From Tricholoma matsutake (Eukaryota > Basidiomycota > Agaricomycetes > Agaricales > Tricholomataceae): DNA of 64,000 bases. Shown piece after piece: positions 30,575 through 41,367 of the stretch; the stretch's first letter is position 1; every line of letters starts with the position of its first letter. The translations under genes were made by a program, and so were the position numbers. The notes below the pieces were generated by a model. That model had not been told where the DNA came from, did not search any database, and saw only the letters and a list, made by a program, of their open reading frames with translations. The stretch is taken from positions 11,160,001 to 11,224,000 of the forward strand of contig AP026539.1 of NCBI GenBank assembly GCA_026075535.2, given 5' to 3'.

Positions 30575-31123
30575 ACCTCTTGGGAACCCGGCCAAGCCAG
30601 AGGTTTTTGGCCATGCAAGATGTGGCACTTTTCCTATTCTGATACTCTGATGGCAAACATCACAAAACTTGTCATATTGGTAGTTGAGGACAGGACCATT
30701 GAATTTTGTAATTTTTTGACTGCTTGACTTGCGCTCAACCTGAGTTACATCTGGAGCTGCTAGAATACCAAGCATGGTCTTTATGGCCTTGAGGCGACTA
30801 AATTGGAGCATGGATGTCAACTGACCACATACAGCACAACCAGATTCCTCAAGCTGTGAGGGTTGGGATGCTTTGCACCAATCTTTGATGACAGTTTCAC
30901 CCAAATCTTCTGTCAAGGCAGGGGGAGGGAAAGGAGTAGGACTCAGAGGAAAAGTTGTACCATTTACATGTTTCAAATTGCGCTTGATGGTATTTTTCAC
31001 ATTGTGTGCAATCTTATCACCTTTTGTGAGGTTTACAAATGCATTTGCCAATGCCATTTTCTTTTGAGGGAAGGAGAACATTGAACTTCTGGAACAGACA
31101 TGTAGAAATTGCAGTTGACACAA
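30575..31123 (-). pseudogene. Helitron-type (DUF6570-like) fragment
   Basis: The frame 30353..31123 contains WCKASQPSQLEESGCAVCGQ, TQVERKSSSQKITKFNGPVL, and CDVCHQSIRIGKVPHLA. After a frameshift, MAKNLWLGRVPK follows. This pattern (CxxC, GPVL, CxxC, GKxP, NLWLG.VP) matches what I know of the N-terminal region of fungal Helitron helicase proteins. Helicase and Rep motifs are absent, so it is a fragment. It abuts the CACTA-like end. Confidence 0.6.
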
Positions 31124-32204
31124 TCATGTCCATCAAAGGCTTTTATAAACTGATCTTTAGAGTGATGTGAGCTAAGAGATATTTTATGGATCTGTGCAAT
31201 TTTGTTATCATTTTCTTTGAAATATGTGGTACTATGTCATGGAGTGGCAAGTCAGTATATACAAAGCCATGGTCTATTGGGTAATTCAGGCATCCCACTT
31301 CATCAATATCGTCCACATAATGAAACGCATGAGCAGCAGACACTCAATCCTCACCTCTTTTAATAAATGATGCAATGGACTGATATGAAAACATGTACGG
31401 CCTCCCACCACCAATAGGTGCCAAGGAGGATTGCACTGGTTTTGCATGAAACCAAGGGCTAAATGACGACAGGCCACTGAGTCATTTACTTTGCTTTTAT
31501 TCATTTACCATCCTGATTCACGAATCCCTTATTACAGTCCTGCATGGTTTGATCATAACACTGTCAAACAATGACCCAGGAGTACCCATCAATCTGTTCC
31601 TCAGTCCTCAACACTGTTGGGTAAATTTCACAACTGGTATATGCTCCATATACACCTTCTGAATCATGTCATGAACTCCATTTTTATTCATTTACCATCC
31701 CCAACTCACAAATCTCTCATTACATGGTTTGATCATAACACTGTCAAACAATGACCCAGATTGCTGTCAAAATGGGTCAAGTATAGTTGCCGCTATCCTT
31801 GCCCCTGTTGCTCCCCATGTCCACCCCATGAGCAGTTGCTTGCGATGGTGATTGAGGGTGCTGTGGTGGTGATTTGTCATTCATTGTTGTTGTTCTTGTG
31901 CCTTCATCCCTCGCATCCCCATCTCCTGTTTGTTGTCTATCATTCCCTGTCCCCTCCCCATCCTGCTGTGGTTGACATGTTGTTGACAAGAAGTGAGCGG
32001 GTTGGATTATCTCCAGGGAGATTATGAATTTGAATTACATGGCAGTCTAGGGGCAGGTTTTAGACCATCCTTGAATTGTCAAAAGGATGTGAACATGGAC
32101 ACTTAGAACTGATAAGGCCTAAACTGAATTTCACTGCACATTAGCAATCACTGGGTTGGCTATCCTTTTTGGTTCAAAAGTTGTGTGTCAGTAATACCTG
32201 CTGC
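31124..32204. other. Unassigned repeat-bearing stretch
   Basis: Minus frames 31143..31343 and 31286..31504 (AFHYVDDIDEVGCLNYP) look partly coding but are not recognised. A near-duplicate of about 80 bp containing TTTGATCATAACACTGTCA occurs at 31496..31580 and 31685..31762. A degraded GAGCAGTTGCT palindrome lies near 31829. Confidence 0.45.
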
Positions 32205-32514
32205 CTTTGAAATTCATGAGCAACTGACTTTGAAATGAAAGCCTGCGATATTCACACACTGACCAGCTATCACCGCACTGATAGATGCTGACTCCTTGTT
32301 TTCATGGGGGCTCAAGTATATAAGACTGAGTCCTCAATACTGAGAACTCGGAAAGTCACATGTTGGTACTTTGAAATTTGTGAGCAACTGACTTTGAAAT
32401 GATAGCCTGCAATATTCACACACTGACCAGCTATCACTGCACTGATAGATGCTGACTTCTTGTTTTCGTGGGGGCTCAAGTATATAAGACCAAGTCCTCA
32501 ATACTGAGAACTCA
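32205..32514. repeat. Direct duplication of about 147 bp with a TATA-like box
   Basis: 32205..32352 and 32369..32514 share GAGCAACTGACTTTGAAATG, CACACTGACCAGCTATCAC and CTCAAGTATATAAGAC. The TATATAA segment followed by CCTCAATACTGAGAACTC looks like a promoter, perhaps an LTR remnant. No LTR ends were found. Confidence 0.6.
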
Positions 32515-32659
32515 GAATGTCCTTGAGAGTCATTTTAGAGATTTTTCCTCCCACAGTGCATTGCAGCTGTATTGAGCCTTGTCCAGGTGCAGGGGCCTTT
32601 CCAAATACAGAAATCTGATGTCCAGGGGTAGGGTGTAGTCAATAAAAAACTTTCAGTCT

Positions 32660-33115
32660 CAAGCAATATGAGATGTGCATACTGAGTCAGCCAACCAAGA
32701 GTTTGGAGAGACAGCCAGTACTATGTCCTCCCTGGAATCCCCATAGAATGTGAATTCCTTATTGGCTGCTGCATTTACTTCTGTTGTCCCCTTCTGCTTC
32801 CCTCCCAATCTCCACTTTCCCAATTTGGACTTCTTCTTACACTGCCTACCTATGTGCCCCTTTTCCCCATGTTCAATGCAAGTGATGTTGGGATTGTACT
32901 TCCTTTTCCCAGGCTTTCCTATTAAGGCCATATCATTTGTGTTACACATGTTAAGTTGTTGATTGTGTTTGAGAATGCATGTGATCAGCTTTGGTGCATC
33001 CATTAGGGTTGATTGTGTTTGAGAATGCATGTGATCAGCTTTGGTGCATCCATTAGGGCTGTGGTGTCAATAGATGCAATGTAATTGTTCCAAGCTTCAG
33101 GGAGTGAGCTTAGCA
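32660..33115 (-). pseudogene. Copia-type gag-protease fragment
   Basis: LPEAWNNYIASIDTTALMDA is a Copia Gag segment; the knuckle CIEHGEKGHIGRQC and the protease start SWLADSVCTSHI follow, with Val where Gly of D-S-G is expected. A 49-bp tandem duplication (GATTGTGTTTGAGAATGCAT and onward, 32957 and 33006) lies inside. It belongs to a different Copia lineage from C and D. It joins a Gypsy RNase H on its 5' side. Confidence 0.75.
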
Positions 33116-33124
33116 AAATTCCTC

Positions 33125-33915
33125 TCCATCAATTTTCTGTCCCAAATTGTGCCCTGATTGGTATAGACTTCAAAATGGGTGTTGAGAAGGTGAGATCTCC
33201 ATTTCTTCAGAGATTTAACTATAGCAAGAAGTTCCTTCTCATGAACTGGATAATTCTTTTCAGCATCATTGAGTTGATAAGAGTTGTATGCAACTGGGCA
33301 GGCTGTTTCCCAAGTTTTTCTGAAACTCAGGACAGCTCCAGTTTGATGGTCACTTGCATCAGCAGTAACATAGATGTTGGAGGTAGGATCATCATAGTTG
33401 ATGACAGTGAGACAGTCTACCGCTAACACTAATCCCTTGATGTGTGCAAATGTGGACTAATGTTCACTCATCCAGGTCTTGTCACATTCCTTGGTGGTGA
33501 GTGGGGTGAGGATACTGGTATATTCTGCCAGTGCAGGTAGTAAAATGGCAATGTATTGGGTCAAGCCTAAGAACCCATGGACATTAGTAGCAGTTGATGG
33601 TTGGGGCCAGTTTGTGATGTGGTCAGTCTTTTTGGGGTCAGGTAAAATACCTGTCCCAGAGACAATATGGCCCAGAAAGGACAATTCAGTGGCAAACAGG
33701 TTTGATTTGTCTGGATTACAATAGATGTTCACATTTCTCAGTGCTTCCAGAATGAGGGTACAGTTGTGTTCATGTTCCTCAAGTGTTTGTGATCAAATGA
33801 TAATGTCATCAAGGTACACATAGCAGATACTGCCTATACATTCTCTAAGAACATCTGTCATTTGGCATTGGTGAGTGGCTGGGGCATTGCAGCCACCTTG
33901 GGGCATAACATTCCA
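33125..33915 (-). pseudogene. Gypsy RT-RNase H fragment
   Basis: Reading from 33915: [29 protein letters not shown] (active site intact), then FATELSFLGHIVSGTGILPD and TNVHGFLGLTQYI in 33457..33732, and RNase H YVTADASDHQTGAVL and EKNYPVHEKELLAIVKSLKKW in 33097..33429. It stops at HFEVYTNQGTI and runs into Copia gag. It is a remnant without LTRs, of a lineage different from A, B, E, F and G. Confidence 0.85.
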
Positions 33916-34161
33916 TTTGTATAATCCCCAGGGAGTTCATACAGCAGTGAGGTGTAAGGGCAACCTTATGATCAGAGCCTGGGCTTGATACTTGTAAGGG
34001 AAATCCAAAGTTAGATTGAGGAACTATGAATACAACAATCCTACTCACCTTGTAAGGGAAATACTCTAAGGATCCCCTACAAGGTGTCAACTACTTAACT
34101 AGACTACCAAGGCTGACTAAGCTAATAAGATGGGGCCTGAAACTGACAGGCAAGAACATGG
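33916..34161. other. Unassigned spacer
   Basis: Nothing recognisable; it contains a repeated CTTGTAAGGGAAAT string at about 33990 and 34050. Confidence 0.4.
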
Positions 34162-34660
34162 TGTTGGCAGGATAGGGACACCCACTATCTGCTAGCTAAG
34201 ACCATGTGGGTTCTCTCTACAAGAAGGGGGCAGGATGCACCCACATGATGGGGAAATTGATGGTTTTGATGCAAGGGGTTATTAATAGAATAGTTGGTTG
34301 AGAAAGGCATTTCACACCACAAGTATAGGTGGAATACCTAAGAGAACACAACTGGGGTCCCCTAGGTGTGTATTCAAGGTTTCTATACTATGTTACATAT
34401 ATTGTACATTGTTGCTACTGATGCACACATACATGCAGGTACATATTGATGCATGCATCAGAGAAATGGATCGTAGCTAAGTGAGTTAGCTGAGTGATCT
34501 GTACCAGTCTGTACTGGTAGATACCAACACCCAATTTACTGATGTGTGAAATAAAATTCTCATCCTAGCAAAGTGTAGCATAATTCAGCATAATGTAGCA
34601 TAATTCAACATAATAAAGTAAGAATGAAATTTTATTAGGTAATGAGGCTGTTTCCTAACA
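34162..34660 (-). mobile_element. Solo LTR of the G family (499 bp)
   Basis: It begins TGTTGGCAGGATAGGGACAC and ends TTTCCTAACA, and shares most internal blocks with the G LTRs (GTGGGTTCTCTCTACAAGAA, ACACAACTGGGGTCCCCTAG). About 90 extra bases lie at 34450..34535. No target duplication (CATGG against CTGCT). It is more diverged than the other family members. Confidence 0.88.
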
Positions 34661-34733
34661 CTGCTGACTGTAGCCATACTAACCCTGAGTCATAAAGCCT
34701 GTACACACACCCTCAACTTCGTCAAACACACAC

Positions 34734-35030
34734 TTGGTGAATAGTCCACACCTACCACCTCTGTGTCCTGCTTTGACTAGATGTCCTGTTGGTGTTGCAC
34801 TTTTGCACAAATTCCACATGCGTGTAGAAGCACTTCCACCAGATGTGGGTGAAGCCAACCTGAACCATCCACTTGCAGTATTTTTGGGGGATCCTGTGGG
34901 ATGTGTTGGGGAGGATGAAGATGGATGGGAAAAATTTGATGGACCACTCAACACATTACTTCAACAGCCACCTGTGTACAGCAGAATCACTGGGTTGATA
35001 GTGCATCCAGTACCACCTACAGTGCATTAA
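34734..35030 (+). CDS. Unrecognised open frame, about 98 codons
   Basis: An open plus frame with varied composition (HKFHMRVEALPPDVGEANLN, EDGWEKFDGPLNTLL, VYSRITGLIVHP). It looks like a fragment of a real protein, not a random frame, but I cannot name a family. No intron or partner was found. It could be an old transposon gene piece. Confidence 0.35.
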   Translation: MVNSPHLPPLCPALTRCPVGVALLHKFHMRVEALPPDVGEANLNHPLAVFLGDPVGCVGEDEDGWEKFDGPLNTLLQQPPVYSRITGLIVHPVPPTVH

Positions 35031-35855
35031 TCTGGAGTATGTTGTCAATGGCTGGGCTTGTGAGGCATGTGAGGCAAGTAGGAACAGTCAGAGGCATGGT
35101 GGAAAGCAGCGGCAAGGATAATGTGACAAGGGCAGTGTTAAAATTTCCTTATATAGTAACTGATTCCCACACCCAGTTAGCTAGTTCCCCTACCCAGGCC
35201 ATTAAAAAAAAATTCAACCTGATATGCTTAATTTTTTTTCTGACACCCCCTTGGTAACAACCCCTGCAGGTACAATGCTGGGACACCTGTGGGTTACCCA
35301 TGCTAATCCCTATGTGGTGGCCTTCATCAGAAAAATCTAGTTTTTCTTAATAAGACTTAGCCATGCTTATCATGGTTTAATAATTATTCTAAGCACCATT
35401 AAGCAGGGAGTCTCTAAGCCCAACTGTGCTTGGGCTAAGCCAAGCCATCCCATGAATTTGGCTTACTGGAGGCTTATTGTTTGGCTTAGTCTGGACTTGG
35501 GCTAAGCACAGATCAAAGCCACCATTTAAGTCAATCTTCAACTGAACTTTTATGAGTAAGCTGAGAGTCCAAGTGTCTTAAGAGCTCAATAAGCAGTCGA
35601 AAGCCCAAATTGAGAATGACAAAAACCCGAAAACTAGAGTTGAATCTGGAGGACAAAGGGACTGTGAAAGGAAACAAAATAGAAGTGGAAAAATATCCAT
35701 GCTGGAAGCACCAGTAGATCAGGAGGCATCCATACCCACATGCTGATTGAGCCTACATCCCTGCCATCGGCCCCATCTCCACTCCCATTCTCATTGGCAT
35801 CGTTGCTGCGATCACTGAAGGTGCCACCACCATCACCATTGTTCCTGCAGCTTGT
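35031..35855. other. Unassigned, with GGCTAAGCC repeats
   Basis: 35390..35560 is dense in GGGCTAAGCC, GGCTTAGTCTGG and complements, like the subterminal region of a non-autonomous transposon. 35270..35300 has a GGTTACCCATG motif as in the hAT-like elements. No gene is seen. Confidence 0.45.
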
Positions 35856-35860
35856 CTTGT

Positions 35861-36235
35861 TGTAGAAAATCAATCCTAGTGTAAACAAGAATGAACTCAG
35901 TCTCTGTACAAGTGACTGTATTCCAGATATACTGTACCTAGTGTAAACAAGAATGAACTATACAACATACAGTAAGTAACGATCCATGTCTGTAATAAGG
36001 TCGGTACTCACCTCAGTCTCTGTACAAGTGACTGAGGTGGTAGGGTAATTATCTACTGTATATATATATGTATCATGTAAGATAAAGAGGAGTAGGCATA
36101 AAGGTATCTATGATATAGATCTGGACACACACCTCAAAGGGATTGCGCTAAATATAGTATGTGCATCAAAGGGCATGCTGGGATCTGTATATGGTAATAT
36201 GGTGCTCAGGTGTGTTCACGGTGTGATTCTCAACA
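35861..36235 (-). mobile_element. 3' LTR of element C (375 bp, long form)
   Basis: Plus-strand ends are TGTAGAAAATC and TTCTCAACA. Compared with the other LTR it has 62 extra bases at 35897..35958, a duplication bounded by CTAGTGTAAACAAGAATGAAC. Element D's LTR has the same duplication, so the long form is ancestral. Confidence 0.96.
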
Positions 36236-36246
36236 CTCCTCCTCAC
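36236..36246 (-). promoter_or_regulatory. Polypurine tract of element C
   Basis: On the minus strand GTGAGGAGGAG runs directly into the LTR start TGTTGAGAATC. Confidence 0.85.
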
Positions 36247-36257
36247 ATGGAATCGTA

Positions 36258-37883
36258 TTAGCATAACCCTAAAAAGTTGCAAAGGTAAGTGAATTGTTTG
36301 ACGTCTAGGGCCTTCATGAACATGTCTGCAGGGTTTTCACAGGTATTGACGTATGTGAGTTGTAGTTCATTTGATTGAATGCGTTCACGAAGGAAGTGGT
36401 ATTTTATATCAACGTGTTTGATGTGGGAATGGAGAAGGGAATCCTCGGATAGGGACTTTGTTGCAGTGTTATCACAGTGTATAGTTGTTGGAAGATGTTG
36501 TTGGTAATCGATAGATTTGAGTAGTGCTTGCAACCAGATACACTCCTTGGCTGTTTCAAAAGCTGCCACATATTCCGCCTCGCATGATGAGGTTGCAACA
36601 ACTTTCTGCTTATGAGCCATCCAAGAAACAACTCCTGAACCAAGGGAACATACGTAACCACCGACACTATGGCATGTGTCAAGACAATTTGCCCAGTTGG
36701 AGTCACTGAATGCTTGAAGGTTAATAGGGTGATCGCCTCCAAGGTAAAGTTTGAGGTCCCTTGTCCCCTTGAGATATCGTACCAATCTGATAGTTGCACG
36801 CCAATGTTCAAATGAATAGCAGTTGAGGTATTGCGAGAGTTGTTGGACAGCATAAGAAATATCGGGGCGCGTTGATATGGACAGGTAAAGTAGACAGCCA
36901 ACTAAGGATCGGTATGGGAGTTTATTGAGTTGGAGTTGATCTTCGGAAGACATTGATTGTCGATCTGGGCGGCGTAATTTTGAACCCAGTTCTAGAGGTG
37001 CCGACACAGGGTGAGCATCCTTTTGACCAAACTGTTCAATTATTTTGTCAATCAAAGCAGTCTGTGAGAGTGCGACTGTCCGGGTGATCCTGTCCCAGGT
37101 GACTGCAATCCCAACAATGAAGCGCGCTGTGCCCAATTCAGAGATGGTCCATACTTGCCTCATCTGGTCTTTGAAACGTTCATTTTCAGCCTTGGAATCT
37201 GTGATAGCAAGGTAGTCATCAATGTGAACAGCTGCAATGATAATACCCGAGTTAGATTTTTGGTAATAAATGCACGACTCGCACGATAGGCAGGTGAATC
37301 CCCAATCAATCATTTGGGCGTTAAGCGTCTGATTCCCTATGCACCCACTCTGCTTCATACCATATAGACCGCATTGAATTTGCCATACCCAGTCTTCCTT
37401 TCCATGCTCTTCAAAACCTATCGGTTGATGCATGTATTGTACCTCATTGTCTGGTAATAGGCCATAGAGGAATGCCGTCTTCACGTCAATCTGTTGAGCG
37501 TCCCAGCCAAGTGAAGCTGCTAAATGTAGGAGTATTCGCCACAATTCCATGCGCGCAGTAGGTGAGGTGGTCTTGGTATAATCCTTGCTGTAGATCTGTT
37601 CAAAACCTTTAAAGACTAGATGGACTTTCCACTGTATGGCTTTTCTGGTCTCATCCCGCTTAATGTGGAAGACCGGTTTCCCCTTTTGGATCTGGTTCCC
37701 CTGTGGTACATCATTTCTCGGAATGAGTTTGTAGACGCCCATGTCCTTTAGTGATTTCAGCTCCTCCAGATATCCCTGTCTCCATCGTTCCCCATCAGTG
37801 GAATTCCTGGCCTCCTCCCATGTCTTGGGGTCATCTTCAAACTGAAGTGATTCGGGATCAAAGTCTGTCATCTCCAAGATCAA
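36258..37883 (-). CDS. Copia reverse transcriptase-RNase H of element C
   Basis: 541 open codons without a stop, ending 22 bp from the LTR. RT has WEEARNSTDGERWRQGYLEE, AQQIDVKTAFLYGLL and the active site AAVHIDDYLAI with both Asp present (about 37212..37226). SYAVQQLSQYL is the typical Copia block. RNase H has LQAFSDSNWAN, TSSCEAEYVAAFETAKE and IHCDNTATKSL. It is the C-terminal part of a polyprotein; the linker upstream (37932..38130) is in the same frame, behind a TGA near 37930. The enzyme itself looks intact. Confidence 0.95.
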   Translation of the reverse strand: MILEMTDFDPESLQFEDDPKTWEEARNSTDGERWRQGYLEELKSLKDMGVYKLIPRNDVPQGNQIQKGKPVFHIKRDETRKAIQWKVHLVFKGFEQIYSKDYTKTTSPTARMELWRILLHLAASLGWDAQQIDVKTAFLYGLLPDNEVQYMHQPIGFEEHGKEDWVWQIQCGLYGMKQSGCIGNQTLNAQMIDWGFTCLSCESCIYYQKSNSGIIIAAVHIDDYLAITDSKAENERFKDQMRQVWTISELGTARFIVGIAVTWDRITRTVALSQTALIDKIIEQFGQKDAHPVSAPLELGSKLRRPDRQSMSSEDQLQLNKLPYRSLVGCLLYLSISTRPDISYAVQQLSQYLNCYSFEHWRATIRLVRYLKGTRDLKLYLGGDHPINLQAFSDSNWANCLDTCHSVGGYVCSLGSGVVSWMAHKQKVVATSSCEAEYVAAFETAKECIWLQALLKSIDYQQHLPTTIHCDNTATKSLSEDSLLHSHIKHVDIKYHFLRERIQSNELQLTYVNTCENPADMFMKALDVKQFTYLCNFLGLC

Positions 37884-38806
37884 AGTCTGGAGGTGATGCG
37901 CTTGATCACTGAGGTCAAGGTTCCTGAATGATCAATTGAGGTTGTCGATGATGTCACGATCATGATCGATCGGAGGATCTAATGGAACTTCATCAGCTGT
38001 CCAGGCAGCTACTGTGGCGGCCCTGCATTCCCGCCGTGCCTGCTTGACTTGAGTAGCACCCTCTCGAGATTCTTGAACAGCTGCAGCGGTTCTAGTGATG
38101 GCCAGTCCACCATTTGGGTTCTTCTCAGCGGGGATAGGTATGCATGATGGGTGGTGGTAGTGGATTCTCATGGATAATTTCATCGGGTGGATCAACAACG
38201 GGTTGGTCTGTGCCAAAAAGTTCATCCTCACTATCATCATCCTGGGGCAGTATATTGAAAGATGGTTTGTCATTTGCAAGGTTGTCCAGGGTGTTGTCGC
38301 TGACAGGGTTAGTGGGTGTGGATGACAAGTGACCATCATGACTCTCGAGGAACCTGACATGGTAAGAGCTATGAATTTTGTGTGTGGCATGATTATAGCA
38401 TCGGTATGATTTAGACTTCGAATCGTAACCCACCAATACACACTCAATGGAACACTCAAATATTTTGGGATTATCCTTCTTGGGAATAAGTATGAAGGCA
38501 TGGCACCCAATCTCTCGTAGGTAAGAGTAGTCGGGTTTTCATTCGTTCCATAGTTCCCAAGGTGCATATATGATATCCCTGGAGTGAGCGAGTCGTAGTT
38601 TTTGCATGTAAATGAGATGCTGTAAGATAGAATTTGTCCCAGAGATATGGTGGTAAGCACGAGTAGATTCGCATTGTACGAGCTTTGGCCATAAGCATCT
38701 GGTGCATGCGCTCAACGCAGCCAATGTGTGCAGAAGTGTGAGGGGCTGTAAATTGATGATCAGTCCCTTGTGTCTTCAGCCATGCTTCCATCTCATGCGA
38801 CTTCAA
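37884..38806 (-). pseudogene. Integrase C-terminal half and linker of element C
   Basis: 38471..38806 holds the third catalytic region (SAHIGCVERMHQMLMAKART). It then loses frame: 38125..38436 reads VGYDSKSKSYRCYNHATHKI, the integrase end, and the linker 37932..38130 (AEKNPNGGLAITRTAA) is in the RT frame. So at least two indels lie between 38125 and 38520. The linker is basic and helical, as usual between integrase and RT in Copia polyproteins. Confidence 0.85.
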
Positions 38807-38817
38807 TTCACCATTGT

Positions 38818-38893
38818 CAGTGACATATGTACCGAGTCAGTGACATATGTACCGAGTCAGTGACATATGTACCGAGTCAGTGACATATGTACC
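38818..38893. repeat. 20-bp tandem repeat, 3.8 copies, inside integrase
   Basis: CAGTGACATATGTACCGAGT repeats at 38818, 38838 and 38858 with a partial copy to 38893. On the coding strand the unit spans VGTYVTD, where the second catalytic Asp lies. Three extra units add 60 nt; each is read in another frame and one gives the stop at 38837. Confidence 0.95.
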
Positions 38894-40831
38894 AACTTTG
38901 AGACCAGTCTCAGCGTCACGAGCAAGTTCCCAAGCTTTAAGTTCAGGAAACAAATCATCTTTGTTGCGAAGGGGTATCGACCAAGGGAATGATGTATAGT
39001 CGTCAACAATGTCCATGACATAAGAATTCCCAGTATGTGATTTCACAGCATGCGGTCCAGACAAATCCACCCAAACTTTCTCTAATTTCCTCATCGCCCT
39101 ATGACCCAGCCCTTCTTCATGCTTCTTTGGAACAGGTGTCTTTGTCTGTTTACTGAGTACACATGATTCACATTTGGGCAGTCTAAGAGAGGACGTAACA
39201 GGTGCACCTGTGAGTGTCCCTTTCTTGGCCATATCCCACAATGATTGATAATTTGCATGACCAAGGCGACAATGCCATGTCTCCAGAGTAGGGGACTTGT
39301 GTACGGCAAGAGCGTGATCAGTGGCTGCAGAGTGGATGTCGAGTGAGTAGAGTTTCTTGGAGAGTCGAGAGCCCTGGGTGATGAGTGCACCAGTGGATTT
39401 ATCAGTGAACCAACAATTATTGTTGTCGAAATGAGTGGTGACATTGGAGTCATCGGCCAGTATGCCCACAGAGATGAGGCGGGCTGTCAATTGTGGGATG
39501 TATAGGGCATTACGTAAGATGATTGATGTGCCCCAAGCTATTTTAAATTTAATATCACTGATGCTGACGGCGGCAATAGACATGCCTCCCACACCTTTGA
39601 CAGAATGGGGTGAAGTCGGACAAAGTGTAAGGAAATCACCACGGTCAGGTGAAATGTGTATGGTTGCCCCTGAATCTACTATAAATGGGGAGTCGTCTAG
39701 GGAAAGTTGTGACCGTCAAGTTTGGTTAAGGGGTTCCACAGTGAAGACGTTGTCAGGAGGTGTGGAAGTGTATTGATTCCAATCAATGGAAGTGATCGCC
39801 TCTTCCTCAATGGCAACCCATCCATCATATTCCACTGCTTCAATAGACATGGAGGGAAGGGGGTCACAGGAAAGGCCAGCAAACTCGGGGCGGGGGGTAA
39901 GAGGGTTATCCTCGGAATCCACCATAAATGTATAAGCCTGCCCATTGATGTCTTTCACCATAATTGGAGTTTTGGAAGTGGCAGAGCTGGGGGTCTTCCT
40001 CTCAATCGCCAGCTTACGAGCAGTCCTAGTCTCCTCAATGGTCTTTCCTGCCATACCACCCCCAGGTTTGATACAGTACTCCGTCGTATGCCCAGTCTTT
40101 TTACAGGCTGGGTTTCCACAAATTACTGTGCTGATCGATTTGTTGGGTTTGGTGTGGGCAGTAAGGGCAATGTGAGAGTGTGAGTCCGCGCATTGATTAT
40201 TCTCAAGCAAAGACTGCTCATTCTCCAGGAACAAACAGATGTCCTTGGACCCATATGGGGAGGAATCAGTCAAAGCAGCGATGTCACGGGAAATGATGGA
40301 GCCCGCGTGAGGAAAGTTAATGCTAAGTGAATTAAGGAGTGCTATGCAACAAAGAAGGTCAGCCTTTATATCCCCCATGGCAAAGGCATGTTCAATGAGA
40401 GCACAAATTTTCTCCGCTGTTGCAGGAAGTGGGACATCCTTTGTGCATTGAATAGAAAGTGCTTGTTGAAGTAGTTGGACCTGGCAAACCGGCCCCTCTT
40501 TCTGATGTCAGTTCTGGAGTGTTGTCCAATTGACATCAGGGCCTTTCTCTTTGTCAAGGAATGCACACTCGGGTGGAGTAATGCTGGATGAAAGGTAAGC
40601 GTGCGCAAGATGGCGGTTGGCCTTCCAATTGATGAGGGCACGCAGCTCCGCTGAAGTAGGTTCAGGGATTTCATTCATGATGTACTTGTAAAGGCCATTC
40701 AGGGAGAGAGCAATACTGATTTTCTCGCACCATTCTTTGTAGTTGGACTTGAGTTTATCGAGCTTCTCACCAGAGTACTGAACTGAGATTTTGATAAGGG
40801 AAATGGAAGGCGGGCTAGTTTCTGTAGTCAT
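38837..40831 (-). pseudogene. Gag, protease and integrase N-terminus of element C
   Basis: ATG 40831 starts Gag (VQYSGEKLDKLKSNYKEWC). One frame runs to 38837 with TGA at about 40508 and 39716. The knuckle reads CGNPACKKTGHTTEYC. Protease is FIVDSGATIHISPDR, at about 39650-39690 behind the second TGA. Integrase has the zinc finger (ETWHCRLGHANYQSLWDMAKK, CESCVLSKQ) and VDLSGPHAVKSHTGNSY with DIVDDYTSF. It is about 70-80 per cent similar by eye to element D over this stretch. Confidence 0.93.
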
Positions 40832-41038
40832 AGTGGAAATATGGTGGGTGGGGATATCAGAGTGGCAAATAGGTGGATGGTGAAAGACAAAGGGGGGGGG
40901 GGACGTGTCGGGAAGCCCGACTCCATTAAGCTCTGATCCGAGATCTAGATGATCGCAAAAAAAAAACAATCAAAAATGATGTAGTTAGATGTCCAGTGGC
41001 TAGGAGATTTTCTTCTGTCGTTTAAACGCGATGGGAGT

Positions 41039-41049
41039 GGCCCATAACC
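41039..41049 (-). promoter_or_regulatory. Primer-binding site of element C
   Basis: On the minus strand GGTTATGGGCC follows the LTR end TTTTCTACA. It fits the anticodon stem-loop of initiator tRNA-Met, which contains GGCCCATAACC. Confidence 0.75.
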
Positions 41050-41362
41050 TGTAGAAAATCAATCCTAGTGTAAACAAGAATGAACTATACAATGTACAGT
41101 AAGTAACAATCCATGTCTGTAATAAGGTCGGTACTCACCTCAGTCTCTGTACAAGTGACTGAGGTGGTAGGGTAATTATCTACTGTATATATATATGTAT
41201 TGTGTAAGATAAAGAGGAGTAGGCATAAAGGTATCTATGATATAGATCCGGACACACACCTCAAAGGGATCATGCTAAATATAGTACGTGCATCAAAGGG
41301 TGTGCCGGGATCCATATATGGTAATATGGCACTCAGGTGTGTTCACGGTGTGATTCTCAACA
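41050..41362 (-). mobile_element. 5' LTR of element C (313 bp, short form)
   Basis: Same ends as 35861..36235 but without the 62-bp duplication. A TATATATATA box lies near 41188. CTTGT follows at 41363. Confidence 0.96.
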
Positions 41363-41367
41363 CTTGT

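Larger units (their letters stand above)
35861..41362 (-). mobile_element. Ty1/Copia element C, complete
   Basis: 5502 bp with LTRs 35861..36235 and 41050..41362 and a perfect 5-bp target duplication CTTGT (35856..35860 and 41363..41367). Minus-strand gag, protease, integrase, RT and RNase H are in Copia order. A polypurine tract lies beside the left LTR and a GGTTATGGGCC primer site beside the right one. RT-RNase H is open for 541 codons, so it is among the best preserved coding stretches in the window, though gag-integrase has TGA stops and a frameshift. Confidence 0.97.
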
